This document shows, piece after piece, positions 1-12,417 of a DNA stretch of 64,000 nucleotides. Numbering within the stretch: position 1 is the first letter of the stretch; each line of letters begins with the position of its first letter. A program made the translations under genes and the position numbers. The DNA lies in assembly GCA_013399115.1 (NCBI GenBank), contig VXAA01005213.1, positions 567,548 through 631,547 of the forward strand, given 5' to 3'. The stretch comes from Anseranas semipalmata. Taxonomy: Eukaryota > Chordata > Aves > Anseriformes > Anseranatidae. The notes beneath the pieces are model-generated. The model searched no databases. It was given only the letters and a program-made list of their open reading frames with translations, and had not been told where the DNA came from.

Positions 1-110
1 CAGTTATGCTCTGTAGGTTGGAAAACTTATGAATTGTTTCTATAGTACTATGTCATTGCTAAGAACACATCTCAGTAAAATTAAAAGGAAAGCATTTTGA
101 TGAAGACTCT

Positions 111-162
111 TCATGTAGTTAGAACAGAATTAACTATTTCATGTAGTTAGAACACAGTTAAC
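111..162. repeat. Short imperfect tandem duplication
   Basis: A 24-base unit starting TCATGTAGTTAGAACA occurs at 111-134 and again at 139-162 with two mismatches. It lies in the HYCC1 intron just downstream of the 234-335 exon. It looks like a simple local duplication. Confidence 0.8.
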
Positions 163-233
163 CAGCATGCAAGGTTTTACTTTACTCCACTGGTGTTGTC
201 AGACATTCTGTGCAAGAGATCTGATATACTCAC

Positions 234-335
234 TTCACTCTGTGGCTCCTGAATTACTTTATAAAGAGATGAAATCAGAGCACTCTTGTCTTTCAAGTTG
301 GTAGCATAGCTAGATATGGATGCTTCTGGCAGTGT
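234..335 (-). CDS. HYCC1: HYCC1 second coding exon (residues 18-51)
   Basis: This 102-base exon is read right to left and encodes 34 residues, from TLPEAS to EPQSE. The core segments YATNLKDKS and [13 protein letters not shown] match the N-terminal region of hyccin/FAM126 proteins as I know it. The acceptor is a T21 tract followed by CCAG (337-336), and the donor is GTGAGT at 233-228. Both boundaries fall between codons (phase 0), consistent with the upstream exon ending in AAG. The region belongs to the helical hyccin domain that contacts TTC7. Differences from the human protein are a few conservative changes, such as alanine for threonine after PE and isoleucine for valine before SSLYK. The next exon is outside the window. 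Confidence 0.93.
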
Positions 336-2882
336 CTGGAAAAAAAAAAAAAAAAAAAAACACAACTACTAGAAAAGAGCAATTTTATCATTAAAATGTA
401 ATAGCTATTTCAACAACAATTTTCCATTACAAGTTACTACTCCGAGTGTATAGTAAACTAAAATTTGTTTCATAAGAAAATCTGTATAATAGAAATCACC
501 GATTTTTCATGACAGCAAAATTGCCAGAAAACATGCCACATTTTATTATTTTGCAGACTGTCTCATTGAGAAACTAATGACATTGGATGGGAAATAGATT
601 AAAAAAAGAGTTTCAGAAGTGCAATCCCATTGAAAATACATAACATACTGATGAAACCAGAAAAAAAAATTGCAATTCACTTCCCACTCTTTTTGCTAGT
701 GTCAGTGACAACACATGCCCACTATGAAATTTAAATACTGTGAAACTTCGCAGTTTGTAGACCCACTCTTTAAAGACTACTGTCAAGACTGACAGTACAC
801 AGGCAGTGATTATTATTACAGGATACATTATTACCTGAAAGAACACAAACTCAGGTTGACATGAACAGCTCTTCCTTAACATAAATGGGTTTTCTGATAG
901 TGAAGGTTCAAAATCTAATCTTTTTAACAACCCTTTGGAAACTGTACATTTAAACTTACTATTCATAGCTCTTACAGTACTACTTATTTCCAGTCCTTCA
1001 AAGGAGATCATACTCCATTATACAGATAGGAAAACAAAAAGTGATTCCTAGTGTATCTAAGCAGACCAAGAAAAAAAAAAATCTATAGTCAAGTAAGTCC
1101 CAGCCTGTACTCAAATCAACAGGACCACACTGCATGCCCCATCCCAAACACTGCAAATATCAGGAGAAGAAACAAAGAATGGAACAAAAGGTCAGTATCA
1201 AAGTTTGAAAAGAAATCCAGCAGGCTACCAGAATTTTCACAAATGACAGCTTCTGGGGGTTAGTGTTTGTGTGCGTGTGTGTTTTGTTTGCTTGTTTTGG
1301 TTTGTTGTTGTTTTGGTTTTTGTGCCCAACTTTCAACTTCTGTTATATAAAAGACTTTCAGTTATTCAGTAGCAAGATTATTGAACACAATGCTGAGGAC
1401 TCACAGGCCATTTCAACAAGAGCTTGAGGCAACCAAGAAGTTACTCAAGACAAACACTAACACAGAGAAATAAGGTTGGTCTAGAATCTACATGGATCCA
1501 TAACAAAGGTACAGTGCATTTTCCCCTACAGTTACACAACATACTTAGTGTCTTCAGTATCAGTATCTTACTGATAACACACATAGCATGCGAATCTTCC
1601 AGTCAAGGTGTTTCAAGAACACAGTTTGACCATGACCGCAAGGGTTTAGTAAGCTAGGGTTACAATCTTAAGCTTTTATTTCTATTGATGAAGTTTTCAA
1701 AGGTATTCAACTGACGTGTTACACTTTTTGGCTTAGCAGGCCAGCGTCCTAAGATCAAGGCTAACAGTACACCTTAATAAAACAGAGCTGTATGACTCAT
1801 CCCCTTTTGAAGGTAAGGGCCATTAACTGTGCCCAAAAAATTCGATCAAGTTTTGAGACAGAAAATACTGAATCAGAATAGTGTCAGAGAGATGCTACTT
1901 TTAATTTGCAACATTTTTTTCAAACCAGGTAAGCAACATTTACACACTGTTATCATGTTGGCAAGTTTCTTCTGAAGTAACAGAAAATTAGGGCTTTGTA
2001 ACAACAGAAAATACAGAAACTCTGGCTCCCTTAGAGCCAGCTTATCTACCTGCTGTTGCAGTTGCCAGATAGTGGCCTGATCAAGTTACGCACGAGGAAG
2101 TAGTAAAATGACAGTTCCTTACTTCAAAGTTGTCTTTATTGTTGCTAGAGCAAAAACTCTGTAAATAATCAACGCTGAAGGAAAAAACCCTTGTGGCTAC
2201 TGTTACTTGGTGTCCCCAAGTGTTCTTCCTGTGGTAAAGGCAGGCAGAGATAACAAGTGATACCTGCCTTCTGCTCTGAGACACTCTCTTCCATAGGTCT
2301 TGCCCCACTTAGAGTCAGACCTGATCTAACATCATGACAGTGCAACAGCTGAAAAATACAAACTGGAAGGAACAGACCTGGACATCTGATTGTAAATCAG
2401 TGCTTTGAATGGAAAAAATTACTGTGATCAAAACTACAGGATATAACAGAAGTTCAGCTGCTGTTCACTTTTACTTGTTGAACTTGCTATCACACAGCGC
2501 TGAATTTCTAATGATAACACTTAAAGAAGGCACTCCAGAGACAATGGGTGTTAATAACTCATTCATATAGTCCGTAAAAAGGTAAACAGGAAAAAATTGG
2601 AAGACTGAGATTTGGGGTACAACTTTATAGCCTGTGGTTCTTCATTTTTTGCCACAGCACAATGAAGATTATTTTCGCTGCTCTGTATCAGGAAATATGT
2701 AATGCCAAAGATGACAAGGCAGGGGGGGGAAATCTTCCAGCAGACATTTATATACATCAGATTACCTCAGCAAAATCCAAGGTTACTTATTTGTCTTCAT
2801 TTTCTACAGCAATCAGGCACTCTTGCATACTGCTCCAGCAGCAATTCAAATACTAGTAGCTAAATATCTGACAGTGTATTAC
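336..2882 (-). other. HYCC1: HYCC1 intron between first and second coding exons
   Basis: This 2,547-base intron has donor GTAATA (2882-2877) and ends in a 21-T homopolymer plus CCAG. It is AT-rich. A GT-rich low-complexity stretch lies at about 1264-1322. The minus strand holds a chance-like open frame at 613-1011 with no recognised family. I see no repeat element or RNA gene in it. Confidence 0.85.
340..360 (+). repeat. (A)21 homopolymer, T21 on the HYCC1 sense strand
   Basis: Twenty-one consecutive A on the plus strand form the whole polypyrimidine tract of the HYCC1 acceptor at 337-336. Confidence 0.95.
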
Positions 2883-2962
2883 CTTGAACTCCGATAACCA
2901 CTCCTCCACAATCCCAGTATCCACAGCTAACATCTTCCAACATCTGTTCCAAAACCCGCAGC
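2883..2962 (-). CDS. HYCC1: HYCC1 start-codon exon (5' UTR end plus residues 1-17)
   Basis: The exon begins after acceptor TTGTTCTTTCAG and ends at donor GTAATA. Coding starts at the ATG at 2933-2931 and runs 17 codons to the exon edge at 2883, giving a peptide that ends GIVEEWLSEFK. Human hyccin also has 17 residues to this point and ends GVVEEWLSEFK, which fixes both identity and start. The start has A at -3, a favourable context. The 29 bases upstream are 5' UTR and contain a second ATG (2943-2941) in another frame with C at -3; that upstream frame overlaps the true start. The first five residues after Met differ from human while the VEEWLSEF core is kept. Confidence 0.93.
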
Positions 2963-5099
2963 CTGAAAGAACAAGCAAACAGTTTGTAAAAACTATTCAG
3001 TCACTGCATTAAATAGATGATGAAAATTAAGTTCCTGTGAATATTTAAAGAATCTTATCATGCTTTTGCTCGTTAACATTTCACACGTTGACATTATTTT
3101 GAACTTTTATTCTACCTCACGCAAGCTGCTGGAAGCATTAAGCATGGGAGTTTTCACATACAGCAGTTTAATAAATTCCAAATACGTATTGCATGGGAAG
3201 CTCAATAAGTCAAAGATTTGCAGAAATGGCGTTTTGGAAACAGAAAATATTACCTTCTCAATTTCTATTTATTTTTCAGCTTACAGAACTCAAGAGAGAA
3301 CTGTACGAACTCACTGAAGAGAAATTACTATTTAGGTTTTTCCTAGTCAACTGCTATTCCTAACCTGGAAAGGGACACTGAAAGACTGATGGAAACCTTT
3401 CAATCCTCCTCCACCACCGTAGCTGCAAGACAATGAGTCTGCAGCCTCAGCATGCAGCCTAAGATGGACTGCCCTGCCTAACTTCCCACACAATCTCAGA
3501 CAGAGCAAGATCAGCAGCACTAAGACAAACACAAAAGATGCAGAACAGCTTTTGAAACTCATTTCTTACTCCCCTTAATTTTTTAGAAAACATTTTAAAA
3601 AATGCTATTTGGAATGGCTTATTCTGAAACTAAGAACAACACACCATTAAGATACAAAACTATTCAAAGTTAAGAGTATGCTGTGGAGTTTTCCATATGA
3701 AAACTATTCTACATTAACTCACAAAATTGCGGTCATGGATTTCAGACAACGACAAATACTCATCTGAGGAAATAATCAGCACTGACTTGAAGAAATGTTC
3801 GGTCAGGTGAGATATCTTATCAAGCTTTCCTTGGCTAGTTTAAAATTAGTTACAAAGTTCTGATACCCGAGTACGGGCTTCTTTGAGAAATAACGAACAA
3901 GGGAAAGAGGGAAGGGATGAATTGCCTCGGATAACACAGATGCAAATATTTTGCTCTGAAATCCAGACCGTAGTGGAATTTTAGGAAGCCTAAATAAAGG
4001 GAAAAGAACCAGGCATGATAATTGTGAGAGCTCACTGTAAGCCCTCCAAAGCAAGGGAAAAATTTACTTAAGGGAGGCTTTACTTAAACAGAAAGCTACT
4101 GAAATCTTTCAAGGCATAGAACATGGTTTGCAGGAATAACTCTTCAGATATGCACTGCAAAAGCAATAACACTGGACAGGCTGTCCAGCAACTTCCTGCA
4201 TCGTGTTCATACAAAATAATAGCATAAGCAGCCAGAGATTTTCCCCCCTCACTGGCAGTTTCTACCAATTCTCTCTTTTAAGATGGAAAGCAGCCTACAT
4301 GACTCAACAAATCCATACTTATTTAAAAAGAGAAAGAAAACAATAGAACAAAAAATAGACTTTAAGAGAAAATGGGCTTCAAGTTCTCCCAAGTTTTTAA
4401 GGCAAGATTTCACGGCCACTAGTTACAAAGGCGAAGGAGCTCAGGAGGGCTGGCAGTTTGTTCAAGAGGAATCACGAAAAAAAACGAGCCCAGATTATAC
4501 CAAAGGAAAGGGAGGGGAGGGGAACCGATGATCAGCTTAATCATGAGTTGAGGTCAGGAGCTCTTAATGATCTGAAATTCAATAAAGAGGCACACTGAAA
4601 ATGAGATCCATTTTAAATTACTGTGAAGTACAAACTAGCTATGGTCCGTATGGACATGCATTAGAAAGGTCAATACATAACGTGAAACCAGGTAGTGCAT
4701 TCTCTTCTGGCAGCTCCAGAAAGATACAGAAGACTGTGCGAAAACTAGACAGACAGTGCTTTCCAATGATGAAAGTGGAACAAGGAAGGGCTAAGGCATT
4801 ATAAAACGCAAAAGATTAGATTTAATTTCTGGAGAAAACAGCAGCGGTAGCTGTAAAAACCTAGATGGTACATGGCAGCAGCAGGTCCGTTAAAAGGCCT
4901 CTCCTGGCAGGCGGAGGGTAGCAGCACCAGCAGCTTCAAGGGAGGGAGATGGCAACCCCCAGTCAGGAGGGGAAGAGGCTGCAAAGGGTACAGGGTGATA
5001 GGGGCAAGAGAGATTCGTAATCAACAAACCAGAGCTAAGCAGGGCCCCCACCCCAAATGTGAACAGATAAATAAAGCAGTGCCTACGGGATGGCATGAT

Positions 5100-6372
5100 G
5101 GAGGAAGCTCTCAGCCCTTTTGTAGGCAATCAGCCTCTCCGAAGTGCCTGTATGCTAACACACACACATGGCATGGGGACCAAGCAGGAGGAGGAATTAG
5201 TGGTCTGCATGCGGCTGCGTGGCTCTGATCTCATTGGGATCACAAGAGATGACAGCACAGCGCACACAGCAGGACCACTGTCGCGGCCAGATACAGGCTC
5301 TTTGGGAAGGACAGTCTGGAATGGTGAGGAGGGAAAGTCACCCTTATTTCAAACAATGCATGGAGCTCTGGCCTAGGATGAACAATGAGCCAGCTGAGAG
5401 CTTAGGGGTCTTGGTGGGAGGGCAGACCAGCACAGGTGACATTGTGGCAGGTGTCTGCTACTCATCACCTGCTCAAGACAAAATAGATGAGACCTTGTTC
5501 ATACAACCGAAGCAGCCTCATGTTTACAGGCCCCTGGTCCTCACAGGGAACTTTAGCTACCCCAGTGTCTCCTGAAATAGCAGCACAGCAGGGAACAAGA
5601 AACCCAGGAGCTTTCTGGAGTCCATTGATGATAATGTCCTGAATGAGGACACTGAGGAGCCAACAAGGGCAGGCACTCTGCTGTACTTCACCATGTTAAA
5701 ACTGGACAGCAACGTGAACGTCAGGAGCAGCTATAGCTGCGTTGACCATGACATAGTGGAATACAAGATCCAAAGAGGAAGAAAGATCAAAGCAAGAAGG
5801 GTTGCAACCTTGGACCTTCACAGACCTTGTCCTGTTCAGACAATCCTTGCAGTGGAGGCAGCCAACAGCACCCTGCTGTGCTGGGCAGCGTGCCACCAGC
5901 AGGTCGAGGGAGTGGATCCTTCCCCTGGGCTCGGCCCCTGTGGGACACATCCAGGATGCTGTGTCCAGTGCTGGGCTCCCTGGCACAACAGACACACGGA
6001 CACACTGGAGAGAGCTCAGGCAAGGGCCACAAAGGTGATGGACAAACGGGAGCATCTCCTGTGTGAGGGGAGGCTGAGACAGCTGGGCTCTTGAGCCTGG
6101 AGAAGAGAAGGCTCGCTGGGGATCTCATCAGTGTGGTGCCCAGTGACAGGACGAGAGGCAATGGGCACAAACTGAAATCTCTTTTTCATGTAAGGGTGAT
6201 CTAACACTGCAACAGGCTGCCCAGAATGGCTGAGGAGTCTCCATCCTTGGAGATATTCAAAACCCAGTTGCACGTGGCCCTGAGCAACCTGTTCTAATTT
6301 ACCTCACTCGGAGCAGAAGAGGTTGGACTAGATGATCTCCAGAGGTCTGTTCCAACCTCATCCATTCTGTAT
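5100..6372 (+). mobile_element. CR1 LINE copy, internally deleted and decayed
   Basis: The left part (about 5140-5830) encodes, over shifted frames, pieces of the CR1 ORF2 endonuclease region: CLYAN, GSDLIGIT, GVCYSSP, then LVLTGNFSYP, IDDNVLNEDTEEPTRAG and VDHDIVEY. The right part (about 5870-6300) corresponds to the C-terminal end of the CR1 reverse transcriptase ORF (CVQCWAPW, LERAQARATKV, EGRLRQLG). It is followed by the characteristic 3' tail GGTTGGACTAGATGATCTCC and ends near CCATTCTGTA at about 6372. The central reverse-transcriptase core is missing, with a junction near 5830-5880. Most CR1 copies are simply 5'-truncated, so either an internal deletion or two abutting insertions explains this. 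Stops and frameshifts make it inactive. It lies antisense within HYCC1 intron 1. The left edge is approximate. Confidence 0.85.
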
Positions 6373-7081
6373 CAACAAAGAAATAGGAAAGATTGTCATG
6401 AAGGAAACTTATCTAGCTAAATACCAGTTCTTTCTGACCAGCTCTGATGATCTCTTAAGGTATAATGATGAAGATATGGATTAATGCCCTCTAAATGGAA
6501 TTAGGTTTTGTGTCAAACCCCGATGCAAAAGTGAGGCTTTCAAGCATAACACTGTGCACTAACAAGCAAAGGTAGGTCCTACTACAATTACGGAAGCAAC
6601 AAACTCATCATTTCCCACAATATCACAGGATCGCTAGCCCTACTTCCATTCCTGTGAAGGCAGACAAAGGCTTCTGCAATGCCTTATATTTCAGCAGGGT
6701 TGACAATAGTAACCATTCCTTACTGAGCCCCATTAACAGCATAAATGCTTGCGCTCGTATTGACTCCTGTATCCAGGTGTATTCAGTTCATAGCTGACAC
6801 CAAATTTATCAAACACATGCATTATTTTTTTACCTATTTCTATTGATCTATCAAGTGATTAAAGACTTCCAGCAAACACAGGATTTATTTGACCAGCGAA
6901 ACAATAAGAGCATCCTTGGCTGGCATTATCCATTGGACTAAGAACAATAGTTCAAGACTTAATGACTGTGTACTTGAAGGCAAGTCTTTTTTTGGCATGC
7001 TGGGCAAAGGCATTTGAGACGAAAAGCTATAAAAAGCTGAATTAAAAGAAAAAAGAAAAAAATTTGCTATTGGGTCTTTGA

Positions 7082-7204
7082 TTTTTTTTTTATTATTATT
7101 ATTTTTTTTTAAGTCATGGAAACATCCCATTGAGAGCTAAGGCAGTCACAATCCACAAAAGATGCAGACTGCTTATTTTACCTTCACACATTAAAAAAAA
7201 AAAA
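7082..7204. repeat. T-rich and A-rich low-complexity stretches
   Basis: A T/ATT-rich run at about 7082-7110 is followed by an A12 run near 7192-7204. These are simple sequence in HYCC1 intron 1. Confidence 0.75.
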
Positions 7205-10200
7205 GCATATACCCTTCTGAATACATGGTTTAAACTTAAGTACATACGCATCCACCGCAATACACATACAAGTGTCACAAATAAGAAATCCAATTTTATA
7301 ATTATTTTCCTTGAAGACAAAGGTTATGATCATTTGTAAGACTTTTCTCTGCATATAAGAAAGCTGCCTCAATTCCACATATCAGGTATGGGGGGGGTCT
7401 ATTAAAACAGGCAGATAACCTAATGTTTTGCTCAGGATTGCTGATTTGTGCTAGTTAGACCATACTGAACTGCAACAGTGCATGGACAGATCTGGCAAAC
7501 CCTTCTTGAGACTGTTCTAAAGGAAGCATTAACAAATTTCAGTTAACAATGCAATTTTTTTCTGAAGCCTACAGAAAGTTTACAAAAAGAAATCAACTCA
7601 AACTGTTTTTTTTCTTGTTTGTTTTTTTAAACACAAAGTGGGCCAAAATAGGGCCTAAGTTATAGCATCTGTTAACCTTTTGTGGCTCAAATTCCAAGAT
7701 TTAAAAAATAATGCATGCCCTAATTACAGCTCCAGTTGAGCAGATTCAACTGCCACACATAGGGCACTGTAAGCATTAGATGCCCCAGTCACTACAGAAT
7801 TAAAGCAACATGATGTAGATACAAAAAATACATGCTACTTTGGGAAAAAAAAAAAAAAGCACAAAACAAAAAACAAACCTGTAAAATTATACTGAGAACA
7901 TTCTTTATAAATACCAAATCTGTAATGAAAATTCAAACAATACAGCAAGCACTACACAGCACTTCCCCCCCCCAAAATGTCTTGCTCTAAGGTACATCAG
8001 CTTGTAATTCCCTTTGAATAGACTGGCTTTTTCCTTGGCCTCTTCCCTTAAGTCCCTGTGAAGAGTTCAGATGAATGGAGTTTGAGAATTTCTTAAAAAA
8101 CAAATTGCTTTTGTCCATATAACCCCCACAAATCGAACAAAAATTTAACTAAAACTGACCAGCAGCTTTGAATGTCCCCATGCTCCCCACTCCAAAAGAT
8201 TACCAAGCAGAGCCATTTGGGTGTCCTGATGGAAGACAGTTGCAGGAAAGAGAAAGGAAGTCTCAAAGATTCAAATGATACCACAAAATTATTTGTGATG
8301 GATTTCAGTCAGGTTGCCACACATCTGTTGAACTTAATATTAGACACATATTCTTAGCTTATATCATATTCATAATATATCATATCATATTCATAAGAGG
8401 CAAAGGAACTTTAGGTGACTCCCACTGCAGGTCTTACCACATTACTTCTCACTCGTCACGTGATGAAAGCATGCATAGGTACTGCAGCCCAGCTAACACA
8501 TACCAAATTTATCTGTGTGTTTTAGCCCTGTGCGTTAAAAGCACTTCGGAGTATTTTCCACAAGACTCTCATTTGGATTAGCAGCAAGAAATAGGATTCA
8601 TACTACATAATAATTAACAAACTAGCTTCCCTAGTAGAACATCTATTTAAAGCAAGCATACATAAAACCATACAGCCCTTGCTAATCTCTAACATGGGAA
8701 CCCTAAGCAACTTGAGCTCTAGTATCAACAAGAAAAGAATCTAACTTACATTCCACTCAAAGTCTGCGATCCATTTTGATATAGCTTGACGTAAGACTGT
8801 TTTCTGGATCTGTTCCCAAGTAATAAGCAGACTCAGAGCTGTAAATTGATCTTGCTCTATTCTAATACTATAATAAAACTCTCCTTATAGAGGAGATAGA
8901 AATTTTTGCTTTGCTTCAAGGATGAATAGTACATCTGGAATAAGATATCAAGTAAGTTTACCTGACAAAGGCAGAGTCCTTTTTGGAGAGACTTCTACAA
9001 AGTGTCTGCAAAGACAAACCTTTTTTCATTACAGCACAAATACACCAGGAACTTACTGAACTTAACTGCTTTTAATAGAGGTAGGGAGAAGTTGCTATGC
9101 ACCAAGCTGGTAGAGAGCAAGCCAAGATGAATGAAGGTATATTCTCTGGCCAACCTACTAATGGATTCATCCACTTAAATGGCTTTCATTTTCCATACCT
9201 GCCACTCAAGATTTTTTTAATCTAATAATATCAAATGATGGCCTTGAATGAAGTCACAGACAACACTTTCACAGGCTGTTCTTAAAGAAAATTCTCACAA
9301 TAGGTGGCTTTCCTTTTCCTTAAAGCTAACCAGCCTTTGTAGAATTTATCCACGGGATGCGTGTGTGTGAATGAACACGAGGAGGCTGGACTTGGACGAA
9401 GAATGAACTCGAGTTCTGCAGAACTGACCTTCTGGAGTCACAGCATTAGGCATTTGCTAGTGGAAAAAACAAAACCAGGAGCCAAAAACTGCTCAAGTCC
9501 CATCCTCTGGGAACTGCTGGAAGAGGAGGAAAAGCATATATTGTGCCCTTACCTAATATGAAAAGCAGCTGCTTGGAAGTTTGCACTATTTGCTAAGAAA
9601 TAATTTTTTTCTTCATCTTCAGCTAAACAGATCTAAGGGAAACACAGAGCAGAACATTAAGATTTTTATGAACCAATAGGCAAACATGGTTCTTACTTCC
9701 CAGAAGACAAAGTAAAATTGTGAGCATTCTGTTACGATGCACCAGGTCGATAAGAGTCCAAGTCCATTTTCAGAAGTAGGGAACGGCCAACTAGGAGTCA
9801 ACCTTTTCTTTTTTTTAACCCTTTGAAGTGGTACAATTAGTATTAGGAGCTTTTTAAATCAGCTCTATATCTTACATCAAGCTCACTTCAGGACTACAGT
9901 CTATACTTAAAATTCATGTCGCTGAACCTTCTTCTCTCCCAGCTCGTTTCAGGTACAAAGACACAAACCTTGGTAGGCCTCAGAAGAGGAAACAGCACTA
10001 AGGCAAGTGTATTCTTGACTAACTTGCCAACAAAGTGAATGTATTTTCCTGATGTTAATGCACGACTTACTCTAGTGATACAGTGATTTATTCATTTATT
10101 ATGGAATTTCAAATATTGTCAAGCTATCCTGTTCAAACAGATACTTGTAGTTACAGTAATGGATAGCAAATTATCTGAAGCCCGTCAAGAAAAGAAACCA

Positions 10201-12372
10201 ATGCTGCTCTGGGCTCCAAAAACCACTCTGGCAAGTTCTACAAGCCACAAAGGCCAGGTCTGACTTCTTGACATTTTTCAAATTTACTCAAAGAGAAAGA
10301 AACAAAAACCCCATTGTGCTAAGCCAGAAACAGTCACATGCTCTATTCAAATACACAATGCAAGCAATGCTCAAAGAGTCAGTATCAAATATTCTCTTTT
10401 AATTGCTGCCTTCAGTGTAAAAGCAGGCAGTGTCAACAAGATAGCTAAAGGTGCACCAAGCGTCACTGACTCATGCTCAAACAAATTCCTAAAATGACAA
10501 GAGAGAGCTGTTCAGCATCTTCTAACAGGAGAACTTACAAGTGCGAGGACTCGAAACAAACAGGACTTACCAAAAACAATGCAAAGGAAACGTATTGAGT
10601 CCCAGGTCAGAGCAGATTCAGTTTACATAAATGCACAGAAAAAGAAGCCTGGATGCATTCATGGAAGAAACCATTCACAGCCACTACATGTAAGAGGATG
10701 TCCTCTAGTTCAGCAAGCCCAAGTCAGCAGTTGATCCCCCAGAATACTATTCCAGCTCTCCCTATCACTATATGTCCTGTTTTCCTTTCTAGGTATCTAT
10801 TAACAGCCACTGTTAGACAAAAATGTTTCCGAAATTCTGGTCTGTCTCTGTATGGTCATAACTGCAGTCATCTTCACAACTGCAGTACTAAAACTATACC
10901 AAGATAGCAGTTTTGAACATGCTCGTTTCCAGTGGTTTTTAAAGGTTACTGAACCTCCAGAACCGAAATTGCAGTCAATTTGAATTTCATGTTGCCACAG
11001 CTGTTTTTCAGTTTTGCTTCTTTTTTTTCCTCCCTCTACCCCCAGTCCATCAGCACTAGAAGCAACCACCCTGTTTGCAGCTTACACTTTAGGTGAGACT
11101 GTGGAACAACAGCCTTGAAGAGTCAGAGGTCAACGGACCTGTCCATGACAGAGACTTAGGCAAGATTTCCTGATCTTGTGCACGTGTGCTTCTCGAATGG
11201 TTTATATTTGAGATATGACAAAGTTACAGATCTTTGCACATCACATGGAAATATTCCTCCTAAATTATATCCATAACAGGTTCTTAAAAATCACAGGGCT
11301 AATATTCGGCCCCAGACAATTCAGTTCTGACAATAGCAGATAATGAAAAAAAATAGTTACACTGAAGCAAGAAAGCGCACGTTAACTAGACTTCACAGAA
11401 ACGACAAAAAGCTGCCTTAAATGCCGTTGTTCCTTGTGCTGGGGATACAGCACCACAGAATACTGACACTTTGCAGCCCAGAAACCTACACACATCTTTG
11501 TTGTATCAAATTATAACTTACCCTTCTACAACACTCAAATTCTGTAAATATGGGTAGGAAAAAAGCAACAGTTGAAGTGTAATGCCCTTTACAATGCTGA
11601 TAAATAGTCATATGGGCACACACGACCCAAAACACATCTGGAGAAAGCTTTCTCAAATCTTGAGCAGAGGGTAGGGTCCCTATAAGCATACACCTCAGAA
11701 GATTTTAATTCTGACTTTTGACTCGTGGCAGTTACCTTTGCTCAGCTTCAGATTAGCAAGCAACAATTACAAGCCACCTTTGTACACAACCCACCTTGTA
11801 CTTGCCCTTTACCAGGCAGAAGATAACTCTTTAAACACAGCCAAACGACTCGTGCCAACTAAACAGCTTACCAAGATATAGAAGTGAGATTTCACATTGA
11901 TATATTCCCTTGAATTTATACAAGCCATAGTGAGTCAGATTTACATTGTTAAAGCTGTTCAAAAGCAACCCTAATAGTCCAGTGCCAAACTGGTGTAAGA
12001 TGAAACAACTTCCACAGCTTATATTTTTTATTTTTTAAAATCCTACTTTACCATTTCTTCCTTGCCGCTTTCTGCACAAAAGCACACCCTAAGTACAGCT
12101 GCCGTACTGGTAACAACGGGGTCAGTCCAAACCAGCCACTGGGAACCAATTTACCCCGGTTACATCCCATTCCCCAGCCTGCATAAGCCCTACTCTGTTT
12201 CAAGCTATTTCATTTGCAGTATATCCTCAAGTGTTAGCTTTTCTATCATCTGTAATATACCAATAGTTACATTCATTACAGGAAAATAAAGAGCTATTAC
12301 TTTCGAAACAGTTGTCCTTAGCAGCCAAAATATACTTGCTTCCTCTTTTATTTTGGTCCATGCAAACACTAT

Positions 12373-12417
12373 TGTTTACATCTTATTAAATCTTTACGAA
12401 AGAATAAGATGTAAACA
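12373..12417. repeat. Perfect 15-bp inverted repeat with 15-nt loop
   Basis: The arm TGTTTACATCTTATT (12373-12387) is exactly complementary to AATAAGATGTAAACA (12403-12417), with a 15-base spacer. Each arm carries the forkhead-type core TGTTTAC/GTAAACA. It lies in HYCC1 intron 1. The stem is short for a microRNA precursor. Confidence 0.9.

Noticed and set aside
613..1011. 132-codon minus-strand frame in a HYCC1 intron
   Set aside because: It sits between two well-defined HYCC1 exons, has no recognised homology, and its length is expected by chance in this much sequence.
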